NCBI GenBank assembly: GCA_012841225.1
Contig: DUVD01000180.1
Coordinates: 1-8,159 of the forward strand
Reading direction: 5' to 3'
Length of the DNA: 8,159 bases
DNA from: Fibrobacter sp.
Lineage (GTDB): Bacteria; Fibrobacterota; Fibrobacteria; Fibrobacterales; Fibrobacteraceae
The notes under the pieces are model-generated. The model was not told the DNA's origin, made no database searches, and saw only the letters and a list, made by a program, of their open reading frames with translations. A program made the position numbers and the translations under genes. Shown here piece by piece: positions 1 to 6,947 of the stretch. How positions within the stretch are numbered: the first letter of the stretch is position 1; each line of letters opens with the position of its first letter.

Positions 1-2
1 AC

Positions 3-107
3 TCAAATGCTCATCACTACCGCATTCACTTTCATTGTGCGATTAATAGCCATAAGGCACAGATTGCATCTCCCCAAAACGGGGTGATGCTTATTGTTAA
101 AGAGTAA
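3..107 (+). CDS. Possible 3' end of an unidentified protein (partial)
   Basis: The frame starting at base 3 is open from the window edge to a TAA at 105-107. It gives 34 residues ending in the tail NGVMLIVKE. The composition (several His, mixed polar and hydrophobic residues) looks like a real protein C-terminus, and the stop lies only 8 bp from the stop of the converging gene on the other strand, a common tail-to-tail arrangement. I do not recognise the family, and 34 codons open by chance is quite possible. The other two plus frames close with a TAA at 44-46 and a TGA at 85-87, and the minus strand shows only very short peptides here. If the gene is real, the hairpin at 66-90 lies inside its coding sequence. 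Confidence 0.4.
   Translation, partial: SNAHHYRIHFHCAINSHKAQIASPQNGVMLIVKE
66..90. terminator. GC-rich hairpin near the convergent gene ends
   Basis: The arms are GCATC-T-CCCC (66-75) and GGGG-T-GATGC (81-90), giving nine base pairs around one T/T mismatch, with the loop AAAAC. The hairpin begins 25 nt past the stop of the minus-strand AIPR gene. Neither side has a proper T tract: the plus side continues TTATTGTTA and the minus side AATCTGTG. It may help end AIPR transcription, or stabilise the 3' end of its mRNA, but it is not a textbook intrinsic terminator. Confidence 0.4.
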
Positions 108-115
108 GTTTCTCG

Positions 116-1993
116 TTAAATAAAAACGTCTATGCCACCACGACACTTAGCCCAAGAAGGATCTTTTTTAACTAACATACTTAAGACTTTTTCGTAAGTC
201 GGTGTGTTACCAAAACCCTTCCATAAACGACGCTCGACAGACTCTCCAGAATCCTTGTCAATCGTAGTAATGGTGTCATAATAGTCTTTGTTGTCTTTGA
301 ATTCAGAAACGAGAATCGTTTTTAAATGCTCCGAATAGATTTTTGAGGCGTAACGCAAAATCGAATTATTAAAGTCGAGTTCGTTATCGACTAAATAAAC
401 AAAATCTTGTATTGGGTCACCAAAAACCAACCAGTGCCGAAGAGCAAGCGCCACCACTAAGTCGCGAATAGCGCTTCTAAAGACAAATTTATCCTCTAAG
501 CGGCCATTCCAAGTGATTTTAGTAAGTGGGTTATCTTCATTGGCCTCAATCGAGACCCCTTGACCAGGAACAACGTTTCTAATCTTAATAGGCAAGCGCG
601 TTAACAGCTGCCAAGCCTTAGTGTAAGCAATCGTCTTGCGAACAAAATCTTTTTCTTTTTGTGGAGAAACGCGTAAAAAAGCACCAAAGCAACGTTGATA
701 GAGGCTTTCTTTATCAAAAATACAGTCGGAAGATTTACTTTCCGAAATCTTAGCATCCATCATAAAGAGCGTTTTAGCTAATTCGGGGCGCATACGCACT
801 TCGAGCTTACGCGTCCTTGCTTTTAAGCGAACACCATCCTTATAAACATAAGTAAAGCCTTCTTCTTGATAACGCTGCCAAATAAAGAACTGTAAGTCGT
901 CTGCCGCTCTTAAATGGTAGCTAAATACAGGGTTTTGGCGGTTATTAGCCATAGTTACCTGACGCAAGAACGAATCAGAACCAGCATAAGGTACAACAAC
1001 CTTCACTAAAACCTGTGGATTAATAGGTTTTTTGCTCTTTTTAGCATACTGCTCATAAGTAAATAAACTTTGAGCCCCGTTAATGATTTTAGGGCGTTCG
1101 ATCTGTAGTATTTTTTTACCATCACGATCTTTTAGGCGCAAGTCATCACCAGTTAAAGTCATGCCGTTATGCAAAAACGGGAAATCCGTACAGTCGCCTG
1201 AACGTTCCATTTCTTGAAAAGCATCAATTAGCGCGGCATTCGTGTGCGTGAGGTTTCCTAAATAGGTGCGAATATTACTAGAAACTATTGCCATGTTGTG
1301 CTTAGTTTTTAGTCTTTTACCGAGATTTACATGATAATCAAAAATAGTGCGAATAGGGCAAAAACCAATGAATAGCTCTCCGCGATCGCTTGCCATGTGC
1401 AAAGGAGCGGCGTCCATTTCGATTTCCAACTTATCGTCTGCAGAACGAAAATCACGAGTCAAATCATCATGTTCGGCTACGATTTCGAGCTTGGCGCGTA
1501 CGTCGATTTTCCAAAGATTAAGTTTACGGCGCAGGTCTTTTAGAGTGCGCTCCATTTCTGAGTCAGTAATATCTCGACTGTAACGCGTGCGAAGAACAGT
1601 AATTTCAAGGGTATTAGTATAAGGGCGACTTGCTGGGGCGTCTTCGTCTTCGTCTTCCGCAGTGCGTTCGTCTAATATAGCCCAAGGATCGGCTTCTTCA
1701 CGAAGAGACATGAAAAAAGAATTTTCTGGATCACTCGTTCTGAAAACAGCTATTTGCATTTGCTTAAGATCTTGAGCTAAATTGCAAACTACTTTTTCTA
1801 AAGGCGTCATTTCGTCTAAAAAAACGAATAATTCTAAAAAACCTTGCGAATACTGAAAACCATGAAAGCAGCCTTCTTCATCTAAATTTAGATGCCTTAA
1901 AGCCTTAATTCGATCTGTGGGGTCATTAGGATTTAAACTCAACAAACTGGCTACAAAAGACAGCCTACGTTCCTGCGACTTTGTTAATTCCAT
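116..1993 (-). CDS. AIPR-family (abortive infection phage resistance) protein
   Basis: This 625-residue protein matches the AIPR family (Pfam PF10592), which is linked to abortive phage-resistance loci and often found near restriction-modification genes. Its biochemical activity is not settled. The family signature runs in order through the middle: SNIRTYLG (239-246), HNGMT (275-279, usually NNGIT), KIINGAQS (302-309, usually QIVNGCQT) and MANNRQNPV (348-356, usually TNxQxxV). A short acidic run lies at 113-118. There is no signal peptide or obvious membrane segment, so it is probably cytoplasmic. The frame stays open to 2137, but I place the start at the ATG ending at 1993: AGAGGA sits 4 nt upstream, and the 48 codons further up are AT-rich intergenic-type sequence. 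The gene is alone on its strand, with no restriction, methylase or toxin partner visible, though the neighbour beyond position 1 is unknown. Defence function is inferred from family membership only. Confidence 0.82.
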   Translation of the reverse strand: MELTKSQERRLSFVASLLSLNPNDPTDRIKALRHLNLDEEGCFHGFQYSQGFLELFVFLDEMTPLEKVVCNLAQDLKQMQIAVFRTSDPENSFFMSLREEADPWAILDERTAEDEDEDAPASRPYTNTLEITVLRTRYSRDITDSEMERTLKDLRRKLNLWKIDVRAKLEIVAEHDDLTRDFRSADDKLEIEMDAAPLHMASDRGELFIGFCPIRTIFDYHVNLGKRLKTKHNMAIVSSNIRTYLGNLTHTNAALIDAFQEMERSGDCTDFPFLHNGMTLTGDDLRLKDRDGKKILQIERPKIINGAQSLFTYEQYAKKSKKPINPQVLVKVVVPYAGSDSFLRQVTMANNRQNPVFSYHLRAADDLQFFIWQRYQEEGFTYVYKDGVRLKARTRKLEVRMRPELAKTLFMMDAKISESKSSDCIFDKESLYQRCFGAFLRVSPQKEKDFVRKTIAYTKAWQLLTRLPIKIRNVVPGQGVSIEANEDNPLTKITWNGRLEDKFVFRSAIRDLVVALALRHWLVFGDPIQDFVYLVDNELDFNNSILRYASKIYSEHLKTILVSEFKDNKDYYDTITTIDKDSGESVERRLWKGFGNTPTYEKVLSMLVKKDPSWAKCRGGIDVFI

Positions 1994-2025
1994 TATTTCC
2001 TCTAACCAAAGTTCAAACGACAAAT

Positions 2026-2047
2026 GCATATACATTGTTATATATGC
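2026..2047. promoter_or_regulatory. Palindromic site upstream of AIPR (candidate operator)
   Basis: Perfect 7-bp arms GCATATA (2026-2032) and TATATGC (2041-2047) flank an 8-bp spacer, giving a dyad of about two helical turns. It sits 33-54 bp before the AIPR ATG, where an operator or the 5' leader would lie. The size and symmetry suit a dimeric repressor, but in AT-rich DNA such dyads also arise by chance. Confidence 0.3.
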
Positions 2048-2068
2048 TACATAGATAATAAAAATATC

Positions 2069-2147
2069 TTTAATAGACCTTTTTGAGTACAAAAAAGATT
2101 TTTCTTTTAAAAAAATACCTTCTTTTTTGCAATTCAAGTCTATTAAA
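2069..2147. repeat. 10-bp inverted repeat flanking the AIPR upstream region
   Basis: TTTAATAGAC (2069-2078) is repeated in perfect reverse complement as GTCTATTAAA (2138-2147), with 59 bp between. The two copies could be paired binding half-sites for a regulator acting on the divergent promoters. The intervening DNA is A- and T-tract rich (2091-2127), which could bend. No function is demonstrated. Confidence 0.35.
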
Positions 2148-2278
2148 AGCCTGTTTACACAAAAAATAGTAACTACTGCTCAAAAAAGCAATCTAAACTA
2201 AGGCGTTTTTTTTGCTCAAATTCATGCTCGCTCATTTTTAAAAAGCTATGATTGTAATAAATAGGCAGGAGTTAAAAT

Positions 2279-3031
2279 ATGAACCTTCTCGATTGTTTTG
2301 CTAAAGCTAAAGCTGAAAAAGCGAAAAAACTAGACTTATCTAACCAACATATCCGCGTACTTCCTCCAGAATTGTTTTCTCTGGATTTTTTAGAAGAGCT
2401 CATTTTAGACGAAAACCTCCTCGTAGAGGTTCCCGAAGACTTAGGAAAGCTTAAAAATCTAAAAAGCCTTTCGATCAGTGAAAATGATCTAATGGTTTTA
2501 CCTGACTCTATTGGGGAGCTCACTCAACTGGAAAATCTTTATTTAGGCTACAACAGCCTTTCCGAACTTCCAGACACGATTGCAAATCTAAACAAGTTAA
2601 AGAAAGTAAACATCGCTAAAAACCAGCTACTCGATCTCCCTAAAGAAATCGGCAATTGGGCTGAAGTTCAAAAACTGAGCCTCCACGACAACATGCTTAC
2701 GGAAATCCCAGAAAGCATGGGCAAAATGAAGAGTCTTGAAAAACTCTACTTAGACAACAACGATCTTAGTTCTTTGCCCGCTTCTTTTGGCGACATGAGC
2801 AAACTAGAGGTCCTTGTAGTTTCCGGCAATGCGCTCACTTTTTTACCAAAAGAAATCGGCAATTTGCAACAACTTCGCGAACTCGTCTTGGACGGCAACC
2901 TGCTGGAATCCCTGCCAGAAAGCCTTGCCGACTGCAAGAACCTTGAACTACTTTCCATTATTGAAAACCAGCTTATTGATCGAATCCCAAAGGCCCTCAC
3001 CTCGAAATCAGGGCTTCGAATCGAAAATTAA
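2279..3031 (+). CDS. Leucine-rich repeat protein, ten repeats, cytoplasmic
   Basis: This 250-residue protein is almost entirely leucine-rich repeats. After a short 14-residue N-terminal helix-like segment rich in Ala and Lys, nine consecutive repeats of exactly 23 residues (15-221) and one of 24 (222-245) follow the pattern LxxLxLxxNxLxxLPxxIGxLxx. This is the typical bacterial/SDS22-like LRR form with an LP-x-x-I/L motif. There is no signal peptide, membrane span or attached effector domain, so it is probably a cytosolic binding scaffold; partners are unknown. The ATG is supported by AGGAG (2267-2271) 7 nt upstream. The stop is 3 bp before the first S41 protease gene, so the two are very likely co-transcribed. 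LRR alone does not predict a function, and the link to the proteases rests on gene order. Confidence 0.9.
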   Translation: MNLLDCFAKAKAEKAKKLDLSNQHIRVLPPELFSLDFLEELILDENLLVEVPEDLGKLKNLKSLSISENDLMVLPDSIGELTQLENLYLGYNSLSELPDTIANLNKLKKVNIAKNQLLDLPKEIGNWAEVQKLSLHDNMLTEIPESMGKMKSLEKLYLDNNDLSSLPASFGDMSKLEVLVVSGNALTFLPKEIGNLQQLRELVLDGNLLESLPESLADCKNLELLSIIENQLIDRIPKALTSKSGLRIEN

Positions 3032-3034
3032 ATT

Positions 3035-4309
3035 GTGAGAAATTTATTGCGCTTGAGCTTATTATGCGTTGTGTCTTTCACGATCACCTCTTGCGTTTTA
3101 GATAATCCCGTCTCGGAAGTACCTGAACCTTCTGAGTTTGAGTACAACTATTGGCTTCTTTCTCATTGGTATTTAAATCCAGAAGAACTGCATGAGCCTG
3201 ATTTTTACGACGGTCAAGTGAACGCGCTTTACAATGAGCTTTCTGATTCATACACCCGCTACATTCCCCCCTCCATCTCTCAAGAAGTAGAGCAAGAAAT
3301 CAATTCCAGTGTGGTGCTCGGAGACATTGGTATAGAAACGCTGTTAAACAAAAAAAGCGAATTCCCTTTATTTATATACCGCGTATACCCTTCTTCACCT
3401 GCAGCAAAAGCGGGCATTGAGCGATACTCGACGATCATCTCCATTAACGACGTCTCACTTAACATTGAAGATGCTTACGAGGTATACCAAAAAGAATTCT
3501 CAGGGCATAAAGAAATTAAACTCGTTGTGTTAAAAGACAATGCGTTCCATACTTTTTCAGTAATCAAAGAGATGGTATACGCACCTACCGTCTTTTTAGA
3601 TACGATTAGCGGCATTCCATTTATTTCGATCGAGTCTTTTAAACCGAATACATGGGACCAAGTTAATGGTTCTTTTGGTGAAATGAAGGCCTTGCTTAAA
3701 GAGACAAAAACGGCCCCGTTACGCGTTCTTGATTTACGAAATAACTTAGGCGGGCATATACAGCAATGCATTGACATGGCCGACCTTTTTGTGGCAAGCG
3801 GCGTGCTTTCTTCACGTTCTTATAAAAAAATAAAAGCCGATGGTACTACAGGCGATTTTAAAACGGTTTCTTTTGCAACACCTGGTGGCGAAGGGGAAGA
3901 TGGTGAGTTTTTATTATTTGTCAATCAAAACACCGCTTCTTGTGCCGAAATATTTACAGCCGCCGTCGCCGAAAACAGGAAGTTTATTATTGTGGGAGAA
4001 AAAACTTACGGCAAAGGGGTAGGGCAAAACACCTGGAAAACAAAGAATAACGGCCTTGCCATTATCACCAGCATGGTATTTGAGACCCCTAATGGCTCTA
4101 TTTATAACGGTTATGGTATTCAACCCGACATTTTATGCGAAAAAGCCTCGCATGCCTGCCTTTTTGATTTCATCCAAAAAAAACATGCAATTCAATTCAA
4201 AAAAAGTCCTGGCTACGATTTAAATTATATTTTACCTACAAGACTTTTTTCGTCTCGAAACTTTGGTGGAGCAATTATTAAACAGGAGATTCTCAATGAG
4301 AATAAATAA
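3035..4309 (+). CDS. S41-family (CTP-like) serine protease lipoprotein, copy 1
   Basis: A 424-residue predicted envelope lipoprotein: a basic N-terminus and hydrophobic stretch (MRNLLRLSLL start) end in the lipobox ITSC, with Cys20 as the lipidation site. An N-terminal CTP-type segment contains DSYTRYIPP (71-79). A PDZ-like domain spans about 95-175 with SPAAKAGI, but lacks the usual Gly-Asp of the GDxI motif. The S41 catalytic domain has DLRNNLGG (233-240), Ser302 in TASCAEI, and Lys327 in YGKG. Ser and Lys are 25 apart, the spacing of the catalytic dyad in E. coli Prc and D1-processing protease, so the enzyme is probably active. Substrate unknown. The start is a GTG 3 bp after the LRR stop with no clear Shine-Dalgarno, suggesting translational coupling; a TTG at 3047 is a possible alternative. 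The 3' end overlaps the second S41 gene by 14 bp. Confidence 0.88.
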   Translation: MRNLLRLSLLCVVSFTITSCVLDNPVSEVPEPSEFEYNYWLLSHWYLNPEELHEPDFYDGQVNALYNELSDSYTRYIPPSISQEVEQEINSSVVLGDIGIETLLNKKSEFPLFIYRVYPSSPAAKAGIERYSTIISINDVSLNIEDAYEVYQKEFSGHKEIKLVVLKDNAFHTFSVIKEMVYAPTVFLDTISGIPFISIESFKPNTWDQVNGSFGEMKALLKETKTAPLRVLDLRNNLGGHIQQCIDMADLFVASGVLSSRSYKKIKADGTTGDFKTVSFATPGGEGEDGEFLLFVNQNTASCAEIFTAAVAENRKFIIVGEKTYGKGVGQNTWKTKNNGLAIITSMVFETPNGSIYNGYGIQPDILCEKASHACLFDFIQKKHAIQFKKSPGYDLNYILPTRLFSSRNFGGAIIKQEILNENK

Positions 4310-5612
4310 ATTTTCTTTCTACGCTACCTTTATTATTCTAACACTCCTTTTAGTGGGCTGTCCTCAAGAATACAAACCCATACCACGAATGTCCTACGAT
4401 TTAGAAACTAGAACAGATTCTTTAAATTATGAGTTTGAGTATAACTATCAATTACTTGCCGCTTATTACTTAAACGCCAAAACTGAGTTAAGCAATCACG
4501 AAGTGTATCGAGTTTCTAAAAACCCCATTGAAAACATAACCCATATGTATGGGCAAATGGACGATAAATTCACTCAGTACTTTCCACCCGAACATTATGA
4601 TTATATCCTTGAACAGTTACTGTACTCCGAAAGTGTTATCGGGCTGGGGCTTGAGGTAGATTCCAACTTAAAGGTAACACAAGTTTATGAAAACGGACCT
4701 GCAGAAAAAAAAGGCCTGTTACGAGGTGATTCTATTTTAATGGTCGATTCTAATGTCGTCACTTCAGAGCCCATTTTTAACCGATTTATCAATGGTAAGC
4801 TTAATGATAAAATAGAGCTAGTCATTCAGCGCGGTTCAAAAAAGATCGCTATCGAGATTACTATCGACCACCTTTCTATGCCTACCGTTTTCTTAGATTC
4901 TATCGATGCCATTCCTTTAATTAGAATCACTGGGTTTATCGATAGCACCGCTAACCCCGATGGCTCTGTAGTTGAATTTAAAAACGCCTTGCAAAAGACT
5001 GCTGGAGCAACTGCCACAATCATCGATTTAAGAGGTAATCCTGGTGGTTCCATAGAACATTGTGTCGCTATGGCTGGCGAACTTTTAAACGCAAAAGACA
5101 CTATCATCCTCGAAATCGCCACTTACCCAGACACCCTGAATAATGTTCAACTAAGAGATACCACTGCTTACGTCGCAAAAACAAAAGGGATCGGGCAAGG
5201 CCGCTATTATGTGTTCCTTCAAGATGAAGAAAGCGCTAGTTGCTCCGAAATACTAGTTGCTGGAGTAGTATCAAGTACAAAGTCACCTGTAGTGGGCACT
5301 ATTTCTTATGGTAAGGGAATCGGCCAATACTACTTTACTACGTTCCTCTACGGCATTGCAGGGATCACCTCTTTTCAATTCTTAGATCGCTCATTTGAAT
5401 CTTATCATCACTATGGAATCAAGCCCGACTTCGAAATCAAAGACGAAAAGGAAGCGCTTGCTAAGGCTGTGAAACTCGCTCAAGAAAAAACATTTAAGCG
5501 AACCGCTGGCTACGGCGATAAATTCGTAATATTTGCAAAAAAATCAAGTGACGCAAAAGAAAAGGCCCAGGAAAAATCCGGAGCCTTTAAGATCAAGCAC
5601 TTCGCTAATTAG
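4296..5612 (+). CDS. S41-family (CTP-like) serine protease lipoprotein, copy 2
   Basis: A 438-residue paralogue of the gene before it. The signal peptide ends in LVGC (lipid Cys22). The N-terminal segment has DKFTQYFPP (90-98), and the PDZ domain (about 112-190) has GLGLEV, GPAEKKGL and an intact RGDSI. The catalytic domain has DLRGNPGG (244-251), Ser315 in SASCSEI and Lys340 in YGKG, again 25 apart. Shared blocks with copy 1 include FEYNY, PTVFLD, DLRxNxGG and a C-terminal FK-x-x-x-GY segment, so the pair arose by tandem duplication but has diverged widely. The frame opens at 4263, but AGGAG (4284-4288) 7 nt before the ATG at 4296 and the lipoprotein signal fix the start there, overlapping the copy 1 stop. 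The Lys-rich C-terminal tail (about 415-434) is unique to this copy. It is probably an envelope protease; target unknown. Confidence 0.9.
   Translation: MRINKFSFYATFIILTLLLVGCPQEYKPIPRMSYDLETRTDSLNYEFEYNYQLLAAYYLNAKTELSNHEVYRVSKNPIENITHMYGQMDDKFTQYFPPEHYDYILEQLLYSESVIGLGLEVDSNLKVTQVYENGPAEKKGLLRGDSILMVDSNVVTSEPIFNRFINGKLNDKIELVIQRGSKKIAIEITIDHLSMPTVFLDSIDAIPLIRITGFIDSTANPDGSVVEFKNALQKTAGATATIIDLRGNPGGSIEHCVAMAGELLNAKDTIILEIATYPDTLNNVQLRDTTAYVAKTKGIGQGRYYVFLQDEESASCSEILVAGVVSSTKSPVVGTISYGKGIGQYYFTTFLYGIAGITSFQFLDRSFESYHHYGIKPDFEIKDEKEALAKAVKLAQEKTFKRTAGYGDKFVIFAKKSSDAKEKAQEKSGAFKIKHFAN
5553..5588 (-). terminator. Intrinsic terminator of the M23 gene, inside the S41 copy 2 CDS
   Basis: Read on the minus strand, AAAGGCTCCGG (5588-5578) pairs with CCTGGGCCTTT (5571-5561) with one mismatch and one G-U, loop ATTTTT. 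The U tract TTTTCTTTT follows (5563-5555). It begins 33 nt after the M23 stop. The plus-strand reading lacks a T tract, so this serves the minus-strand gene although it lies wholly within the opposing coding sequence. Confidence 0.8.
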
Positions 5613-5623
5613 CCTAAGTGCTT
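5595..5623. terminator. Symmetric hairpin spanning both convergent stop codons
   Basis: Perfect 8-bp arms AAGCACTT (5595-5602) and AAGTGCTT (5616-5623) enclose a second palindrome GCTAATTAGC (5604-5613). The structure covers the S41 copy 2 stop TAG and most of the M23 stop. There is no T tract on either side, so it may be a weak terminator or 3'-end stabiliser, mainly for the LRR-S41 operon, for which I find no better terminator. Confidence 0.45.
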
Positions 5624-6935
5624 ATGGCAAGACTCGCATACGCATCCTAACATCAGTAGAATCATTGACTTTCTGCGGCTGTTGCGACTCTGTTAAAGCG
5701 AGTTCTTCTTTTATTTTTTGTGCCTGGACTTTCAATCGCGCCAAGCGTTCCCCTTCCAGTTTTGGCGTGGCTATCATCGTTTTAGTTGCAGGGTTTATCC
5801 ATTTTCCTTTTGGGCAAGTAAAACCAAAATGCAAGTGCGGGCCAGTGCTTCTGCCCGTGCTACCAACACGTCCAATCACCTGCCTTGGCGCCACATTAGT
5901 CCCTACATTAACGCTTCGCTTGTCTAAATGCAAATACCAGCTCGTTGACTTATCTCGATGTCGAACCGCGATTTTATTACCACTGTACTCATCATAACCA
6001 GACGCGATAACAGTGCCTTCGGCGACGGCGTAAACAGGCGAGCCTCTGGGGCTACCATAGTCTATACCGTTATGCAAAGCACGCCTTCCGGTAATAGGAT
6101 GCACGCGCACTCCAAAAGGGCTTGTGATATGTAACCGGTCTAAAGGGTACCTCAAGCCATCAAAGATTAACGCTTCCCCAGAAGCGGTGTAATGCGCATT
6201 AAATGTGCTTTTTGGGTCTGGGTCTTCGTATCGAAAGGCTTCGTGATGCCCAACCACTCGCCCTTCAAACTCGGCGTAAAGCACTTTACCACTAATCCAT
6301 ATAGAATCTTGAAAAAAGGATTCTTCTAATAAAATGCGAAATCGATCTCCAGGCTGGGCTTGTTGAAATGCGACTTTGCATTGAAGCACGCCGCTCACAA
6401 TGCCGACCATGCGACCAGGAATCCCTACTTTAAATAAAAGCCCATTTAAGGTACTACCGGGTTCTAAAGCACCTTCAAAAACAGACTGCTTTTTAACTAA
6501 TGGTTTTTCGACTAATTTGTAATCAAAAGCGGTTGTTTTTGGATTTAAAAACAATAAATGAATTGTAGCTGGGTTCGCTTGGTACCTAAATACATGAACC
6601 GTCTGAGCAGAATCTTTGGCAGCAATAAAAGTTTGCCCCACTCTCAATACAGACAATTCAACACTATCTTGAATGGCGAGCACTATTTTTCGACGCTGCT
6701 CATCATTAATGCCCATTCGATTTAAAACCTGAAAAAGGCCTTCTCCCGCTTGAACTGAATCCTGCGCTATAGAAAGGTTTTTCAACCCATTTTCTGTTCT
6801 TTCTATATATTCTTTTTGAAGTGAGGTCAATTGATTTTCTAAAGCTAAAATATTTTCTTTTAATTTTTGAATTTTAGTTTCTTGACCGCAAGACGCCAAA
6901 AAAAGCAATGAAAAGAGTAAAAGTATTTGGCGCAA
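5622..6935 (-). CDS. M23-family peptidoglycan endopeptidase lipoprotein (MepM-like)
   Basis: A 437-residue predicted lipoprotein that probably cleaves peptide cross-links in peptidoglycan. From the N-terminus: signal peptide with lipobox LASC (lipid Cys16), a coiled-coil-like segment (about 18-50), an OapA/LysM-like module (about 60-115, GEGLFQVLNRMGI), a Csd3/MepM-like middle region (about 155-260), then the M23 domain (about 268-385). Zinc and catalytic residues are intact: His288 and Asp292 in HNGID, His336 in WYLHL, and His367 and His369 in PHLHF. The C-terminal tail (about 392-437) is Lys/Gln-rich. The frame opens at a GTG (6977), but that codon lies in the loop of the upstream terminator. 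I choose TTG at 6935: GGAGG (6944-6940) lies 4 nt before it, and the protein then begins MRQILLLFSLLFLASC, a classic lipoprotein signal. It is downstream of the FKBP gene; the symbol is left blank because only the domain order resembles mepM. Confidence 0.9.
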   Translation of the reverse strand: MRQILLLFSLLFLASCGQETKIQKLKENILALENQLTSLQKEYIERTENGLKNLSIAQDSVQAGEGLFQVLNRMGINDEQRRKIVLAIQDSVELSVLRVGQTFIAAKDSAQTVHVFRYQANPATIHLLFLNPKTTAFDYKLVEKPLVKKQSVFEGALEPGSTLNGLLFKVGIPGRMVGIVSGVLQCKVAFQQAQPGDRFRILLEESFFQDSIWISGKVLYAEFEGRVVGHHEAFRYEDPDPKSTFNAHYTASGEALIFDGLRYPLDRLHITSPFGVRVHPITGRRALHNGIDYGSPRGSPVYAVAEGTVIASGYDEYSGNKIAVRHRDKSTSWYLHLDKRSVNVGTNVAPRQVIGRVGSTGRSTGPHLHFGFTCPKGKWINPATKTMIATPKLEGERLARLKVQAQKIKEELALTESQQPQKVNDSTDVRMRMRVLP

Positions 6936-6947
6936 AACACCTCCAAT

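Larger units (their letters stand above)
1994..2278. promoter_or_regulatory. Divergent promoter region between AIPR and the LRR operon
   Basis: This 285-bp AT-rich stretch separates the minus-strand AIPR start from the plus-strand LRR start and must hold promoters for both. For the LRR operon a weak -10-like TATGAT lies at 2247-2252, about 27 nt before the ATG, with no good -35 at standard spacing. For AIPR a TTGTAC-like -35 on the minus strand (2092-2087) precedes an AT-rich stretch. Neither is a confident call. The region also has a direct repeat TGCTCAAA (2177-2184 and 2213-2220), runs of A and T, and the two inverted repeats listed separately. I see no RNA gene or small ORF with a convincing ribosome-binding site in it. 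Confidence 0.5.

Noticed and set aside
1994..2137. 48-codon N-terminal extension of the AIPR frame
   Set aside because: The sequence is AT-rich intergenic type and has no Shine-Dalgarno at its ATG, while the ATG at 1993 has AGAGGA 4 nt upstream.
2177..2220. Terminator-like A-run and T-run (AAAAAAGC ... GCGTTTTTTTT)
   Set aside because: The pairing is almost all A-T with an interrupted GC part, and no gene on the plus strand ends just before it.
2272..2523. Antisense ORF inside the LRR gene
   Set aside because: Ser/Arg-rich translation mirrors the LRR codons on the opposite strand; no start signal.
2321..3013. LRR array as a surface internalin-like adhesin
   Set aside because: There is no signal peptide, anchor motif or membrane segment, so the protein should remain in the cytoplasm.
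5533..5997. 154-codon plus-strand ORF across the convergent junction
   Set aside because: It is out of frame with S41 copy 2 and antisense to the well-supported M23 gene, with Ser/Cys/Arg-rich composition and no ribosome-binding site; a shadow ORF.
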